From: Siphonodentalium dalli
Taxonomy: Eukaryota; Mollusca; Scaphopoda; Gadilida; Siphonodentaliidae
DNA: 64,000 nucleotides
Direction: 5' to 3'
Assembly: GCA_032622095.1 (NCBI GenBank)
Contig: CP136069.1
Coordinates: 4,016,976-4,080,975 of the forward strand
The notes beneath the pieces were generated by a model that saw only the letters and a program-made list of their open reading frames with translations, was not told where the DNA came from and ran no database searches. The translations under genes and the position numbers were made by a program. Below, one piece after another: positions 1 through 16,600 of this stretch; position 1 is the stretch's first letter; each line of letters opens with the position of its first letter.

Positions 1-3000
1 AACCATCACAATGTGGTCAATGAACCGATTCCAATGATATCCATATTTGTATGGTGTTATTGAGACAGACCTAAGATATTTTAGGCTGTTGAAGCTTTAT
101 TTGGCCGTTTTGTTGGGTAAAGTGTTAAACGGACATGGCTCGTTCGAACCTCCAAATTTTGTCTACATAATTTGAACCGACAGATATGATAGGTCGATAA
201 ATACCCGAAATATCGATATGCCGGCTTCATATGCTTTGAAAAACACTTGCCAAAGTCACAGCCAATTTCCAGCCATTTTCAATTTTTCGCCCGAAATCAG
301 ACAAACATTCTTTATTGCTACCATATCAGGAATAGAATAGCACGAAACACCCTTTTCTGTTGCATGTCATGCAAATGGCTGTTTTTTGTTTGGGACGTGG
401 TCATTTTCCAGCCTTTCCATGCAGTTTGGAACTTGTAGTATGTTAAATTTGTGAGTCGATTAGAAAAGAAAAGTCGTGTTTTCAACAACAATGCCAGAGT
501 TGAGCATTAATCAGTCACTGGAAATTTAAATTACGCATTGTGTTGCTTGCATGGTTTTAGTTCATTAACTTAGGTCAAAGAAACACAATCTGTTTCAATA
601 TGCTTTCTGTACGAAGCTTCAATGTTCATAATTCTTGTCCAGGGTACCCACACATTTTTCAAAATCAAATTCAAGGACTATTTAAGCACTTTTCAAGGAC
701 CACATACATGTACTTGATTTTCAAGGACTTCTAACTTGTTCATATACACTTACCAAAAGTTCACAACAAGCAACAAGCCTCCTCTCATATTGAAATACCT
801 CTCTGATGCACACAATTTTATAACAAATGTTAATGTCTAATGTTGAAGCATGTCTTTGAAGAACAGGAACATGCTTTGTGCTCTTTTCATTGTCCTTCTT
901 AAGGAATAAATCAAGCGAGTTGCCCATATTTGAAAGTTTGTTGTGCTTATCACTTTTCGAATGTGATTTAAATGCACTCTCTCCCATTCCGCCGATGTCA
1001 AATTCCTTCCGACAAACATTGCATAAAGCTTTACTTTTATTTTATTTTACCGACGAATGCCACGCATAAGTCTTTACCCAGCAGGGATTAAAAACACATC
1101 GGCCGGAAGGCATGATTGATAACTTTTCAAACTATTAACTATTCGTAAACAATTTCCTCCTGAATAAACAAAGAACTGACTCTGCAGAAAACAAGCGCGC
1201 ATGCGGTTGACACAAGACGCAAGAGCGATGACGTACTACACATAAATCTATTATAAAGCGTTGACGTCAGGTGATTCCTGGAATTTCCCGCTTGAGTTAA
1301 TAATAGAGGTGAGGATATCTCACTGTGAGAATTTTGTTAGCGTTCTGATTGCGTTGTCCGTTGTCATCGTAAGATGACTTCGGGAAGCATTTGTGCACCT
1401 AATTTCATTAATAAGATCGTAAATGGGCCAAATTCAAGTACTTATCAAGGGTGGTAGTGAGAAATCAAGTACTTTTCAAGGAACAAACTGAATTTAAGCA
1501 CTTTTCAAGGAAGGGGTCGAAATTCAAGGACTTTTCATTTGCGTATGAACCCTGTTGTCTCAGGTGCAAGGAAATCAAAATTTTCTCCCAATGGGCGAAC
1601 ATGGCCATCCGTCGCATTGTGTATTTCCCAATACAAAGCTATAGCCCTCCTCAACTTTTACAGTTATGATTTTTTATACCTTAGTTACTACTGCCCTTAG
1701 TTTGTCTATTTTTGACATTTAAAGGGGTACTGTACGCCATTTTCATTAAATTTCTGGTGACAACAACGATCTAATATCGATAATATATAGAAACATAAGT
1801 AATTTGAGTCGAAGATGTATTCTGTAAACGCTCAGGTTAATAGGTTATCTTAAAATTTAATAATTTAAAAGTTAATAATTTGATATAAATTGAATTTATG
1901 ACTGGAGCCATAAAATGGCGTCAATTAAATTACGAATTTCCGTAATCAAACAAAGTAATTGAGGGATACTGGATTGTTAAACCGATCGCACACACGATCG
2001 CTTAAAATATTATGATGATACGGGGAGAACACTCAAGCCACTCACTGACTAGCGACGATACAATAACTTAAATGATTATATGGGACTAGTATGCCTATAA
2101 TATAACTTTTATTTGATTCATTTGGTTGAAAGCTGTACAAAAATTACTCGACAACGACAATTTGTATTTTTGCATTCCGGTAAATTTGTCATCCGTAACA
2201 CAACTTCGTACTCATAAATTGTTACCGTATTCTCCGACTCGGAGACTATAGAAACCAACAACAACATTTGGCGTACAGTACCCCTTTAACTTCATCTAAA
2301 TTAATTTTGTTATGTAGACAAAAAAAATGTTAAGAGTTGTGAATGTCAAATCCCCAACAGTATGGTATTGTGAATAATTAATTATGTTTTATATGTTATG
2401 ATAATTAAAATGAACCACAAACAAAACATAAGAGTGTTTGTACTCAACAATTTGTGAGTCGGTGTCCAACCCATGCAACGAATTTGGGTGAGTTTGTTGA
2501 TGTTTAAAGCATTTTCTACGTTGTGAAATGTTACATAGAATAGACAATCAAGTATCATATTAAATCCAGTATATGTACACTTGAATACAGTTACAAATGA
2601 CTGCTTAATTTGTCAAAGTAATCCATATTCCATCACCAATGACAAGACCGCTTTCGCAGATTGCTGCTTCCAGCGGTCAAGTCGCTCGGTATAGATTTAC
2701 TGGGTGTTTGCAATTGGGGATAATAGAGAATAGTTAATAATTGAATAACATTGTAAACAAGAATATTCACCACAGTGATTGATAACTTGGAGACATTAGC
2801 TCATTATATTAAGATTGTCAATCGAAGCGAGAAAATTATCATTTTAAATAGTGATATACAATTTTCTCTGATAGGAACCGGAAACGGAACAAAAGGTTGA
2901 ACTAAATCGAGACGGTGACATTTGGTTCTCACTATCAACAGTTATATGTTGCTTTTATCCAGTGAAATATATTGTAAGCTCAATCTTATGAAGAAAATAA

Positions 3001-4661
3001 TTTATTTTGTCCTTAAAATGTGTGAGAATCAATCAAAAGATCCGATTTGTATATGAACAACCCACAAAAGAACAGAATTTCCAATTAAACAATCCAAACT
3101 TGAGTTATCATCCGGAAACCAAAGAAAAAACAAGAAAAATTTAATTTTCTAAGTCGAAAAAATTAGAGCTGGGACGGTTATGCGGTTAACCGGTTAACCA
3201 CCAACTATGGCCGTGACCGGTCACGGATTTGCCGTGGTCGGTTAACCGTAACATCACTATTATAGTGTATGATCACTGTGATGGTCAGCTATAACTGGCT
3301 ATAAGAGGGTTAATCTGTCTCCGTCAATTAAAATGAATCCGAGATTGACGGAACAACATCAAGCGCGGTGTGTCGCCTCTTTGAAGGCTACATTTAACAG
3401 CCTGGCGACGTCAAAACGAAACATCAAAGGACAGCCGTCTTGTTCCCAAAGTGTATGCTTGGAGTCAGGAATGCCCTGGTTATTATGTAAGCAGCAATGT
3501 GGGTTATCTATAGTCTGACTATAGTTTATATCAATGTTCCGATTTAATCCGATTAGGACTGATTAGGAAAACAATAAGCCCGGCGCTTTATTCGTCATCC
3601 ATTGTCTACATACATGGCGACTAATTGCATGTTTAACAAAAGCCAGTGAGTGTAATTATTTAACAGCACTGACAAGGCAGTTGTATTTCTACTAAAACGG
3701 CATTCTGAACTCCTCGACCTGTGACCTCTGGGGGCAAACGGTGACGGAATCTGACGAGGTTTGCCGAATGCTAAAACGTATACAAAAGCACGTGTTTGAA
3801 TATTTTGGTTTCGAGTGAATAAAGTTGACGCAGTTTGGAAGACATTTTTGTTAATTGACAAGTTCCCCCTTCTGCTCCATTATGATACCCACTGTGTGTT
3901 TACATAACCAAGAGGCCAGTTCTTTGTGTTTGGCCACATGTAGGAACACATAGGTCTACGTTGTCACTGAACACGAAAAATATGTTTTTACAGTACCGGT
4001 ATGTGATTATGTGTGTCATGGGTGACAACTTCTTTGTATAATGGGCAGGAGCCGTTCTCAAACTTACCATGTCAGTGAGTATCACAATCATCGCCGTTCT
4101 GCATACTGGGCTTACCCACCCATAATAGTACCTATAATATGTGGTTAACCGGTTAATCGCGGTTTTTTGCCGTTCATAACCGGTCACGAAAAACCCATAA
4201 CCGTCCCAGCTCTAGAAAAAATAACTCTAGGAAAAATCATCGGATCAAATTCGAATTAAACCTCAGTATTTGCAATTGAAGGATCCAAACTTGAGATATC
4301 ATCCGAAAACCGAAAAAGTGAGAAATTTTAAAAGTAAAACAAAAGTTGAAAAAAGGAAAATAACTCCATAAAAGAACAACGGATCAAACACAGAATTACA
4401 GAGAACCTGTGTTCTTGGTTGAGACACCTACATACCAAGTTTCAATCAAATCGGATGATCATTACTGGAGTTATAACTCCGGACGGACGGACACAGATGG
4501 CTAGACGCACGCACGGACGAACAGAATTGCTTACAATTCTAACAATAGTCCTCCGAAAATTTCTGGGGACAATAATGGTCAACAGCTAGTGTGCTGAACT
4601 AGGTCCGTATGCAGTACAGACAGCATGATAATTTACGTCTGCACTCTAAATTAGGCTTTAC

Positions 4662-7600
4662 CTGATTTTTCTGGTGCAGTTGCATCATTGGATTTGTCTT
4701 CCAATGCATTCTCCAGATTGAGTGTTGGTAGATTCGATTCAAATACGTCATCAACATCATCAAAGCATAACGGCATTATAGGTTTATCTGAAAGCATTAT
4801 CAATATCATCACTCAAAACATACCGGCATTAAGGTTTATCTGAAAGCATTATCAATATCATCACTCAAAACATACCAGCATTAAGGTTTATCTGAAAACA
4901 TTATCAATATTATCACTCAAAACATACCGGCATTAAGGTTTATCAATATCATCACTCAAAACATACCGGCATTAAGGTTTATCTGAAATTGTAATTCAAT
5001 TGAATATTTGTCACTAAAAACAAGCATTCTGATTGGCCGAGTGCGGCTAAATTTAGTTTTCGATTCACCGACATCGGCCGCTTCAGCGTGCATCAAATCT
5101 GAATGTAGCACGGTAAAATTTCATCGGCACAGAATGGAGTAGCGAAACAAGCACACCCGCGCGTTGTTGTCGATAGATACCGTTCATCGGCCGCTTCAGC
5201 GTGCATCAAATCTGAATGTAACACGGTAAACTTTCATCGGCGCAAAACAGAGTAGCGAAACGAGCCAACCCGCCCCACAGGAAATTGATTACGGAGCACT
5301 GAGTAACGTAATGAACAAACCCAACGATTTGTGCACGGTGACAACGGCAAAATGAAAGTCTCGATTCATGTCATGAAATTGACTAAATGATACTTTTTAT
5401 ACAGTTTTTTTGAAAATTCCTTGCTAGATTGAATTACAAGGGAGATAAATGTACCCTGTTTCGTTGTACATTCTGGGATTCGAGCATGAAAACAGTTTGT
5501 GAACTCGCCGGCATGCCGGCTCGTTCACTAACTGTTTTCATGCTCGAATCCCAGAATGTATAACTCAAAACATACCGGCCTTAAGGTTTATCTGAAAGCA
5601 TTATCAATATCATCACTCAAAACATACCGGCATTAAGGTTTATCTGAAAGCATTATCAATATCATCACTCAAAACATACCGGCATTAAGGTTTATCAATA
5701 TCATCACTCAAAACATACCGGTGTGCTACGACATCTCCCCCCTGCGCATCTTCCTCCCCCGATAAACTGGTTTTACCTAGTTTATCTCCCCCCCCCGATC
5801 ATCTTCCCCCCGCCTGAATTTTTCATACCTTAACATCTATTGGCGAGATAGTCTCATTTTATTACATGTCATCGTTAACATCCATGAAAAATTTGATGAC
5901 GATCAGACTAAAGGTACGACCTGTAGCCCATGCTAAAGAATTTAGTCATACAAAGAGTAAAATCCAAGATGGCTGCTGGCGGCCATGTTTTTTGGCCGAA
6001 TGACCCCAAAATGACTCGTTCCCATCTACATGTCATTATTAACATTCATGACAAATTTTATGATATCAGACTAAAGGTACGACCTGCAGCCCATGCTAAA
6101 TAATTTAGTCATACAAAGAGTAAAATCCAAGATGGCTGCTGGCGGCCATGATTTTTGGCCGAATGACCCCAAAATTACTCGTTCCCATCTACATGTCAAT
6201 ATTATCATCCATGACAAATTTCATGATGATCAAACGAACAGTACGACCTGTGGCCCGTGCTAATGGATTAAATTTTTAAATCCAAGATGGCCACTGGCGG
6301 CCATGTTTTTTGTCCAAATGACCCCAAAATGACTCGTTCCCATCTACATTCCAATTTCACCAGCCATGACAAATTTTATTATGATCAGACTAAAGGTACA
6401 ACCTGTAGCCCGTGTTAAAGGATTTAGTCATACAAAGAGTAAAATCCAAGATGGCTGCTGGTGGCCATGTTTTTTGGCCGAATGACCCCAAAATGACTCG
6501 TTCCGATTTACATGTCATTGTTAATATCCATGACAAATTTTATGATGATCAGACTAAAGGTACGACCTGCAGCCCGTGCTAAAGAATTTAGTCATACAAA
6601 GAGTAAAATCCAAGATGGCTGCTGGCGGCCATGTTTTTGGGCCGAATGACCCCAAAATTACTCGTTCCCATCTACATGTCAATATTATCATCCATGACAA
6701 ATTTCATGATGATAAGACGAAAAGTACAACCTGTGGCCCGTGCTAATAGATTAAATTTTGAAATCCAAGATGGCCGCTGGCGGCCATGTTTTTTGGCCGA
6801 ATGACCCCAAAATGAATCGTTCCCATCTACATGTCATTATTAACATTCATGACAAATTTTATGATGATCAGACTAAAGGTACAACCTGTAGCCCGTGTTA
6901 AAGGATTTAGTCATACAAAGAGTAAAATCCAAGATGGCTGCTGGTGGCCATGTTTTTTGGCCGAATGACCCCAAAATGAATCGTTCCCATCTACATGTCA
7001 TTATTAACATTCATGACAAATTTTATGATGATCAGACTAAAGGTACGACCTACAGCCCGTGCTAAAGAATTTAGTCATACAAAGAGTAAAATCCAAGATA
7101 ACTGCTGGCGGCCATGTTTTTTGGCCGAATGACCCCAAAATTACTCGTTCCCATCTACATGTCAATATTATCATCCATGACAAATTTCATGATGATCAGA
7201 CGAACACTCCGGCCTGTAGCCCGTGCTAATGGATTGAATTTTGAAATTCAAGATGGCCACTGGCGGCCATGTTTTTTTGCCGAATGACCCCAAAATGACT
7301 CGTTCCCATTTACATGTCAATGTCAACGCCCATGACAAATTTCATAATGATCCGTCCAAAGTTACGACCTGTAGCCCGTGCCAAAGGATTTAGTCATGCA
7401 AAGAGTAAAATCCAAGATGGCTTACCGCGGCCATGTTTTATGGCCGAACGAACCCAAAATGACTCGTTTCCCATCTATATGTCATTGTTAACATCCATGA
7501 CAAATTTCATAATGATTCGATCAAAGGTAGAACCTGTAGCCCGTGCCAAACAATTTAGTCATGCAAAGAGTAAATTCCAAAATAACTGCTGGCGGCCATG

Positions 7601-10600
7601 TTTTTTGGCAGAACGACCCCAAAATGACTCGTTCCCATCTACATGTCAATATTAACATCCATGACAAATTTCATGATGATCAGACGAACGGTAGGACCTG
7701 TAGCCCATGCTAATGGATTGAGGGGGGGGGGGAGTTGATCAGGGCGGGGGGGGGGGGGGGGGGGGGGGGGGGGGAAGTTGATCGGGGGGGGGGAGATAAA
7801 CTGTACCAGCATTATAGGTTTTTTATCAACATAATTAGAGAATATATAACAGTAGAATAAGTCCGGATATAGTGTGTCTGACATTTGCAGATTGAGGTCA
7901 CCAGAGGGTGAATTTAATGACGCTATACCACTCAGCGGGCTAGCATTACCATATTCACCCTCTGGGGACCTCATTCTGCTATGTGAAACCTACTAGGGGT
8001 CAGAAAGGTGTTCCCCAGTTGAAGTTGGTGATGTTCACCCCTTAGTTACCTCGATTATGCCTTTTATCTTCTGATAATTAGGGGATATAGAAACAGAACA
8101 GAAAGGAAAATGTAACTAAAACAATGTTAATTTGAGACTATAGATACTTCCCAGAAGAATGATGTCCACAGAGGGTGAATTTAGTGATACTAGCCCACTG
8201 GTATAACAAAACTTAATTCACCCTCTGGGGGCCTCATTTCTGCAAATGACCGGCACCCTATTCTCAGACCTGATCCCATTTAGTTTGAAATAAGGTGCCT
8301 GTCATTTACAGAATGAGGTCCCAGAGGGTGAATTTATGCAATGTGTCGTCTGCCATTTTGGGGATATAGAGAATCTAAACTAAAAAAGAAATAGAATCTA
8401 TATGAAGAAGTTTCTGGAGAAATTTGATAATAAAGAAACTTTTCAGAGAACATGAGGCCAAAGCAGAATGAGATTCCAGAGGGTGAATTTGGTGATGCTA
8501 GCCCACTATGCGGGGTAGCATCACTAAATTCACCCTCTGGGGACCTCATTCTGAAAATGACAGACACACTATTTCAAGGCTTGTTTAGAATTCAGAGTTA
8601 AAGGTACATTCAATGGTCCCCATATCATCAGATTTTATACAACATTTCTTGAAATGCCGCTTCAGTTGACAAAAAATAATGCTGACCAGCGTCAACAAAA
8701 GTATAAAATTACCCAATAAATTTTATATATCAAGATTTTGTTCAACGAAATTTTGTATCGAGAGTATGTCAGTTGGCCAGGTGGTGAAAAATAATAGATT
8801 TTTAAAATCGATATCTGATAACTGAGATTTGATGGGTGGGTTCCTCGACTCAATTAAAACATTTTTTTTACCCCAAAGCCAAAAAATAGTAATTTAGCAA
8901 GATCAATTCGGATTGTGCATATTTAAGAATTAATTAACCTACCAGGTGTTTTTCTCGTTAAGAATTAATTAACCTACCAGGTGTTTCCTCTTTAAGAATT
9001 ACTTAATCAACCAGGTGTTTTCCTCTTTAAGAATTAATTAACCTACCAGGTGTTTTCCTCTTTAAGAATTAATTAACCTACCAGGTGTTTTCCTCGTTAA
9101 GAGTTAATTAACCTACCAGGTGTTTTCCTCTTTGGTGTCCGTCTCTCCATCTCTATCATAGGACTCTTCTTCAAGATTTTTACCCTGGAAAAAAATTTGT
9201 TTTGTTACATAATGAATTGGCGACGATGGCTAGTCACGCTGCAGCGATCATTAGCAGGGACTGATCTGGTCCATTTTCGGGCCCGTTGTAAGGGTTTGGG
9301 TGCAGCGATCATTAGCAGGGACTGATCTGGTCCATTTTCGGGCCCGTTGTAAGGGTTTGGGCGCAAACTAAACAAACAAAGACCATCAATAATGACCTTC
9401 AGTCAGATTAATGTGTTACCGTAGATTGTACCTCTGTAACTAAATTTATTACATAAATGGTCCTCCTATAGGAAAATATTCATATTCAGTCATCACATAA
9501 TGGTCCTCCTATAGGAAAATATTCATATTCAGTCATCACATAATGGTCCTCCTATAGGAAAATATTCATATTCAGTCATCAAATAATGGACCTCCCACAG
9601 GTATGAAAATATTCATCTTCAGTCATCAAATAATGGACCTCCCACAGGTATGAAAATATTCATCTCCAGTCATCACATAATGGACCTCCTGTATGAAAAT
9701 ATTCATCTCCAGTCATCACATAATGGTCCTCCTATAGGAAAATATTCATATTCAGTCATCAAATAATGGACCTCCCACAGGTATGAAAATATTCATCTCC
9801 AGTCATCACATAATGGACCTCCTGTATGAAAATATTCATCTCCAGTCATCACATAATGGTCCTCCTATAGGAAAATATTCATATTCAGTCATCAAATAAT
9901 GGACCTCCCACAGGTATGAAAATATTCATCTCCAGTCATCACATAATGGACCTCCTGTATGAAAATATTCATCTCCAGTCATCACATAATGGTCCTCCTA
10001 TAGGAAAATATTCATATTCAGTCATCAAATAATGGACCTCCCACAGGTATGAAAATATTCATCTCCAGTCATCACATAATGGACCTCCTGTATGAAAATA
10101 TTCATCTCCAGTCATCACATAATGGACCTCCTGTATGAAAATATTCATCTCCAGTCATCACATAATGGACCTCCTGTATGAAAATATTCATCTCCAGTCA
10201 GATCAATGTTGTCAGATTGTACCTCTCAAAGGCCAGTATAAATAAATCGTATCCTATCTTATATTTATATGAAAGTGTCAATGACAATGTAGCTCAACTT
10301 AGGTAGGGGAATAATTTAATGGTTGACAGTAAATGGAGGAATTAGGAAAGGAGCTAATTGAAATATCTAAGTAAGACAAAATGTAAATGTGAAGAGAGAC
10401 CAATACCCCCAAAATGACTCATTCCCATCTACATGTCAATATCAACATTCATGACAAGTTTCATAATGATCGGATCAGGGATGTGGTCTGTAGGGTGTGC
10501 CAAAGGATTTAGTGATGCAAAGAGTAAATTCTAAAATGGCCACAGGCGGCCATGTTTTTTTGCTGAATGACCCCAAAATGACTCGTTCCCATCTACATGT

Positions 10601-13600
10601 CAATGTCAACATCCATGACAAATTTCATAAAGATCAAACAAACAGATCAGTCTATAACCCATGCTAATGGATTTTGTAGAAATATTTAGTCATACAAAAT
10701 GGCCATTGGTGACCATATATTTTTGCTGAATGACCCCAAAATGACTCGTTCCCATCAAGAGGTCACCCCGATGATCCATATGAAGTTTGGTGATGATCAG
10801 ATGAGGGATGTGGTATGTAGGGTGTGTCAAAGTATTTAGTGATGCAAAGAGTAAAATCAAATGAAAGTGTCAATGACACTGTAGCTCAACATGGAAAGGG
10901 AATAATTTAATATATTACAGTCAATGGAGCGATTAGGAATGTGGAAAGTTGAATGTCTAATACTAGTTTATAGACATGAAGAGAAAAGTAAAATCCAAGA
11001 TGGCTGCTGGCGGCCATGTTTTCAGCCGAATGACCCCAAAATGAGTCGTTCCCATCTACATGTCATCGTTAACATCAATGACAAATTTTATGACGATCAG
11101 ACTAAATGTACGACCTGTGGCCCGTGCTAATGGATTAAATTTTGAAATCCAAGATGGCCACTGGCGGCCATGTTTTTTGTCCGAATGACCCCGAAATCAG
11201 ACTAAAGGTACGACCTGTAGCCCGTGGTAAAGGATTTAGTCATACAAAGAGTAAAATCCAAGTTGGCTGCTGGCGGCCATGTTTTTTGACCAAATGACCC
11301 CAAAATGACTCGTTCCCATCTACATGTCATTATTAACATTCATGACAAATTTTATGATGATCAGACTAAAGGTACAACCTGTAGCCCGTGCTAAAGGATT
11401 TAGTCATACAAAGAGTAAAATCCAAGATGGCTGCTGGCGACCATGTTTTTTGGCCGATTGACCCCAAAATTACTCGTTCCCATCTACATGTCATTGTTAA
11501 GAACCATGACAAATTTTATGATGATCAGACTAAAGGTACGACCTGTAGCCCGTGCTAAAGAATTTAGTCATACAAAGAGTAAAATCCAAGATGGCTGCTG
11601 GCGGCCATGTTTTTGGCCAAATGACACCCAAAATTACTCGTTCCCATCTACATGTCAATATTAACATCCATGACAAATTTCATGATGATCAGACGAACAG
11701 TACGACCTGTGGCCCGTGCTAATGGATTAAATTTTGAAATCCAAGATGGCTGCTAGCGGCCATGTTTTTTGTCCAAATGACTCGTTCCCATTTACATTCC
11801 AATTTCAACAGCCATGAAATTTTTTATGATGATCAGACTAAAGGTACGACCTGTAGCCCGTGCTAAAGGATTTAGTCATACAAAGAGTAAAATCCAAGAT
11901 GGCTGCTGGCGGCCATGTTTTTTGGCCGAATGACCCCAAAATGACTCGTTCCCATCTACATGTCATTATTAACATTCATGACAAATTTTATGATGATCAG
12001 ACAAACAGTACGACCTGTGGCCCGTGCTAATGGATTAAATTTTGAAATCCAAGATGGCCGTTGGCAGCCATGTTTTTTGTCCGAATGACCCCAAAATGAC
12101 TCGTTCCCATCTACATTCCAATATCAACAGCCATGACAAATATTATGATGATCAGACTAAAGGTACGACCTGTAGCCCGTGCTAAAGGATTTAATCATAC
12201 AAAGAGTAAAATCCAAGATGGCTGCTGGCGGCCATGTTTTTTGGCCGAATGACCCCAAAATGACTCGTTCCCATCTACATGTGATTATTAACATTATTGA
12301 CAAATTTTATGATGATCAGACTAAAAGTAGGACTTGTAGCCCGTGCTAAAGGATTTAGTCATGCAAAGAGTAAAATCCAAGACGGCTGCTGGCGGCCATG
12401 TTTTTTGGCCGAATGACCCCAAAATGACTCGTTCCCATCTACATGTCATTGTTAACATCCATGACAAATTTTATGATGATCAGACTAAAGGTACGACCTG
12501 TAGCCCGTGCTAAAGGATTTAGTCATACAAAGAGTAAAATCCAAGATGGCTGCTGGCGGCCATGTTTTTGAGCCGAATGACCCCAAAATGACTCGTTCCC
12601 ATCTACATGTCATTATTAACATCCATGAAAAAATTTATGATGATCCGACTAAAGGGACGACCTGTAGGCCGTGCCAAAGAATTTAGTCATGTAAAGAGTA
12701 AAATCTAAGATGGCTGCCGGTGGCTATGTTTTTAAGCCGAACAACCCCAAAATTACTCGTTCCCATCTACATGTCAATATTAACATCCATGACAAATTTC
12801 ATGATGATCAGACAAACAGTACGACCTGTGGCCCATGCTAATGGATTAAATTTTGAAATCCATGATGGCCGCTGGCGGCCATGTTTTTTGTCCGAATGAC
12901 CCCAAAATAACTCGTTCCCATCTACATGTCAATATTAACATCCATGACAAATTTCATGATGATCAGACAAACCGTGCAACCTGTGGCCCGTGCTAATGGA
13001 TTGAATTTTGAAAACAAAGATGGCCACTGGTGGCCATGTTTTTTGTCCGAATGACCCCAAAATGACTCGTTCCCATCTACATTCCAATTTCAACAGCCAT
13101 GACAAATTTCATGATTATCAGACTAAAGGTACGACCTGTAGCCCGTGCTAAAGGATTTAGTCATACAAAGAGTAAAATCCAAGATGGCTGCTGGCGGCCA
13201 TGTTTTTTGCCCGAATAACCCAAAAATGACTCATTCCCATCTACATGTCATTGTTAACATCCATGACAAATTTTATGATGAACTGACTAAAGGTACGACC
13301 TGTAGCCCGTGCTAGAGGATTTAGTCATGCAAAGAGTAAAATCGAAGATGGCTGCTGGCGGCCATGTTTTTTGGCCGAATGACCCCAAAATTACTCGTTC
13401 CCATCTACATGTCAATATTAACATCCATGACAAATTTCATGACGATCAGACGAACAGTACGGCCTGTAGCCCGTGCTAATGGATTGAATTTTGAAATCTA
13501 AGATGGCCGCTGGCAGCCATGTTTTTTTTCCGAATGACCCCAAAATGAATCATTCCGGTACAAATGTTGATGTCAACAGCTATGACAAATTTCATAATGA

Positions 13601-16600
13601 TCCGATCAAAGGTACGACCTGTAGCCTCTATTGTTGACGCCTTACGTACACACGCACACACGGACGACGGACGACAAAGCCATGGCAATAGCTCAAACTT
13701 TACAAAGTAAAGTTGAGCTAATAAGGCTGCCAGTGGCCATATTTTTTGGCCAAATGCCCCCAAAATAACTCGTTCCCATCTAGAGGTCACCCCGATGATC
13801 CATCTGAAGTTTGGTGATGATCGGATCAGGGATGTGGTCTGTAGGATGTGTCAAAGGCAGGGTTCATACACCTAGCTGAGAGTAAAATTCCATAACTTTT
13901 CCATACTTTTTCAAGACTTTCGGACAAATTTTCCAAAAATTCCATAACTTTTCCATACCTCCTACCTAGCTAAATAATGAGGAAGATATATAAATTTCCA
14001 GGTTGTTTAAACAGAGCACACATATACGTTAGTTAAAATGAGCCCTTTATCTGCAAAGATGCATTTAACTAATTAAGCTGATATGAACAATAAATCATAA
14101 ATGGTTTGCATCTGCAACAATTATCGGCCTTGACACCCTGAGTCTATGATTTCTAAAATCATTGGGAAAAAAATTACGATTTTCCGGTTATGGATCACGA
14201 TTTATTTCGAACAAGGCAATACAACGATTAAAACTATATTTTCACACTATAAAATGGTGCTCTCGGATAATTTTGTCGCCAAATATATTCAGTAACATCA
14301 GGTAACATTGGTTAATTTAGAGAGAGTACGCATTGATAGAATTGTTTTAGGTCCGTTCGATTCGCGTTCTGTTATTGCGTATATAAATGAGTTCCGGTAA
14401 GGGAGACAATTTGTGTTTCGGCATACCGTAAAACGTGTAGTTCCAACTATAACTACGGAGATGGTATCGTAAGCTTATACGATAAGAACGGAAAGTAACA
14501 GCGTTAATTTACCTAAGAACACGGCCTTGGGATATTCCATGACTTTTCAAGACCTTGAATCTCAGGGTAGCTTATTTTCAAGACTTTTCCCATAGTAGGG
14601 TGAAAAAAGGTCCCATTTTCCAGACTTTTCAAGGGTATTGAATCGAAATTTTCGAATTCCATAACTTTTCCAGGATTCCAGACCCGCATACGAACCCTGA
14701 AAGGATTTAGTGATGCAAAGAGTAAAATCCAAGATGGCCACCAGACGCCATGTTTTTTGGCCGAATGATCCTAAAATGACTCGTTCCCATCTACATGTAA
14801 ATGTCAACATTCATGACAAATTTAATGATGATCACACAAACAGTACGGCTTGTAGCCCGCGCCAATGGATTTAATTTTGAAATCCAAGATGGCCACCAGG
14901 CACCAGACGCCATGTTTTTTGGCCGAATGACCCCAAAATGACTCGTTCCCATCTACATGTCAATGTCAACATTCATGACAAATTTCTTAAAGATCATACA
15001 AAAGATACGACCTGTAGCCCGCGCCAAAGTATTCAGTGATGCAAAGAGTAAAATCCAAGATGGCTGATGGCGGCCATGTTTTTTGGCCAAAGGACCCCAA
15101 AATGACTCGTTCCCATCTAGAGGTCGCTCCGATGATCCATATGAAGTTTGGTGATGATCGGATCAGAGATGTGGTCTGTAGGATGTGTCAAAGGATTTAG
15201 TGATGCAAAGAGTAAAATCCAAGATGGCCACCAGCGGCCATGTTTTTTGGCCGAATGATCCTAAAATGACTCGTTCCCATCTACATGTAAATGTCAACAT
15301 TCATGACAAATTTAATGATGATCACACAAACAGTACGGCTTGTAGCCCGCGCCAATGGATTTAATTTTGAAATCCAAGATGGCCACCAGGCACCAGACGC
15401 CATGTTTTTAGGCCGAATGACCCCAAAATGACTCGTTCCCATCTACATGTCAATGTCAACAATCATGACAAATTTCTTAAAGATCATACAAAAGATACGA
15501 CCTGTAGCCCGCGCCAAAGTATTCAGTGAGGCAAAGAGTAAAATCCAAGATGGCTGATGGCGGCCATGTTTTTTGGCCAAAGGACCCCAAAATGACTCGT
15601 TCCCATCTAGAGGTCGCTCCGATGATCCATATGAAGTTTGGTGATGATCGGATCAGAGATGTGGTCTGTAGGATGTGTCAAAGGATTTAGTGATGCAAAG
15701 AGTAAAATCCAAGATGGCCACCAGCGGCCATGTTTTTTGGCCGAATGATCCTAAAATGACTCGTTCCCATCTACATGTAAATGTCAACATTCATGACAAA
15801 TTTAAAGATGATCACACAAACAGTACGGCTTGTAGCCCGCGCCAATGGATTTAATTTTAAAATCAAAGATGGCCACCAGGCACCAGACGCCATGTTTTTT
15901 GGCCGAATGACCCCAAAATGACTCGTTCCCATCTACATGTCAATGTCAACATTCATGACAAATTTCTTAAAGATCATACAAAAGATACGACCTGTAGCCC
16001 GCGCCAAAGTATTCAGTGATGCAAAGAGTAAAATCCAAGATGGCGGCCATGTTTTTTGGCCAAAGGACCCCAAAATGACTCGTTCCCATCTAGAGGTCGC
16101 TCCGATGATCCATATGAAGTTTGGTGATGATCGGATCAGAGATGTGGTCTGTAGGATGTGTCAAAGGATTTAGTGATGCAAAGAGTAAAATCCAAGATGG
16201 CCACCAGCGGCCATGTGTTTTTTGGCCGAATGATCCTAAATTTACTCTTTCCCATCTACATGTAAATGTCAACATTCATGACAAATTTTATGATGATCAC
16301 ACAAACAGTACGGCCTGTAGTCCGCGCCAATGGATTTAATTTTGAAATCCAAGATGGCCACCAGCGGCCATGTTTTTTGGCCGAATGACCCCAAAATGAC
16401 TCGTTCCCATCTACATGTCAATGTCAACATTCATGACAATTTTCATAAAGATCAGACCAAAGATACGACCTGTAGCCCGCGCCAAAGGAAATTGTTGACG
16501 GACGACAGATGCCAAGCCATGGCAATAGCTCAAACTTACAAAGTAAGTTGAGCTAACAAGGTGATTTACATTGTCCAGTTTGATCAAAATCGACTGATTA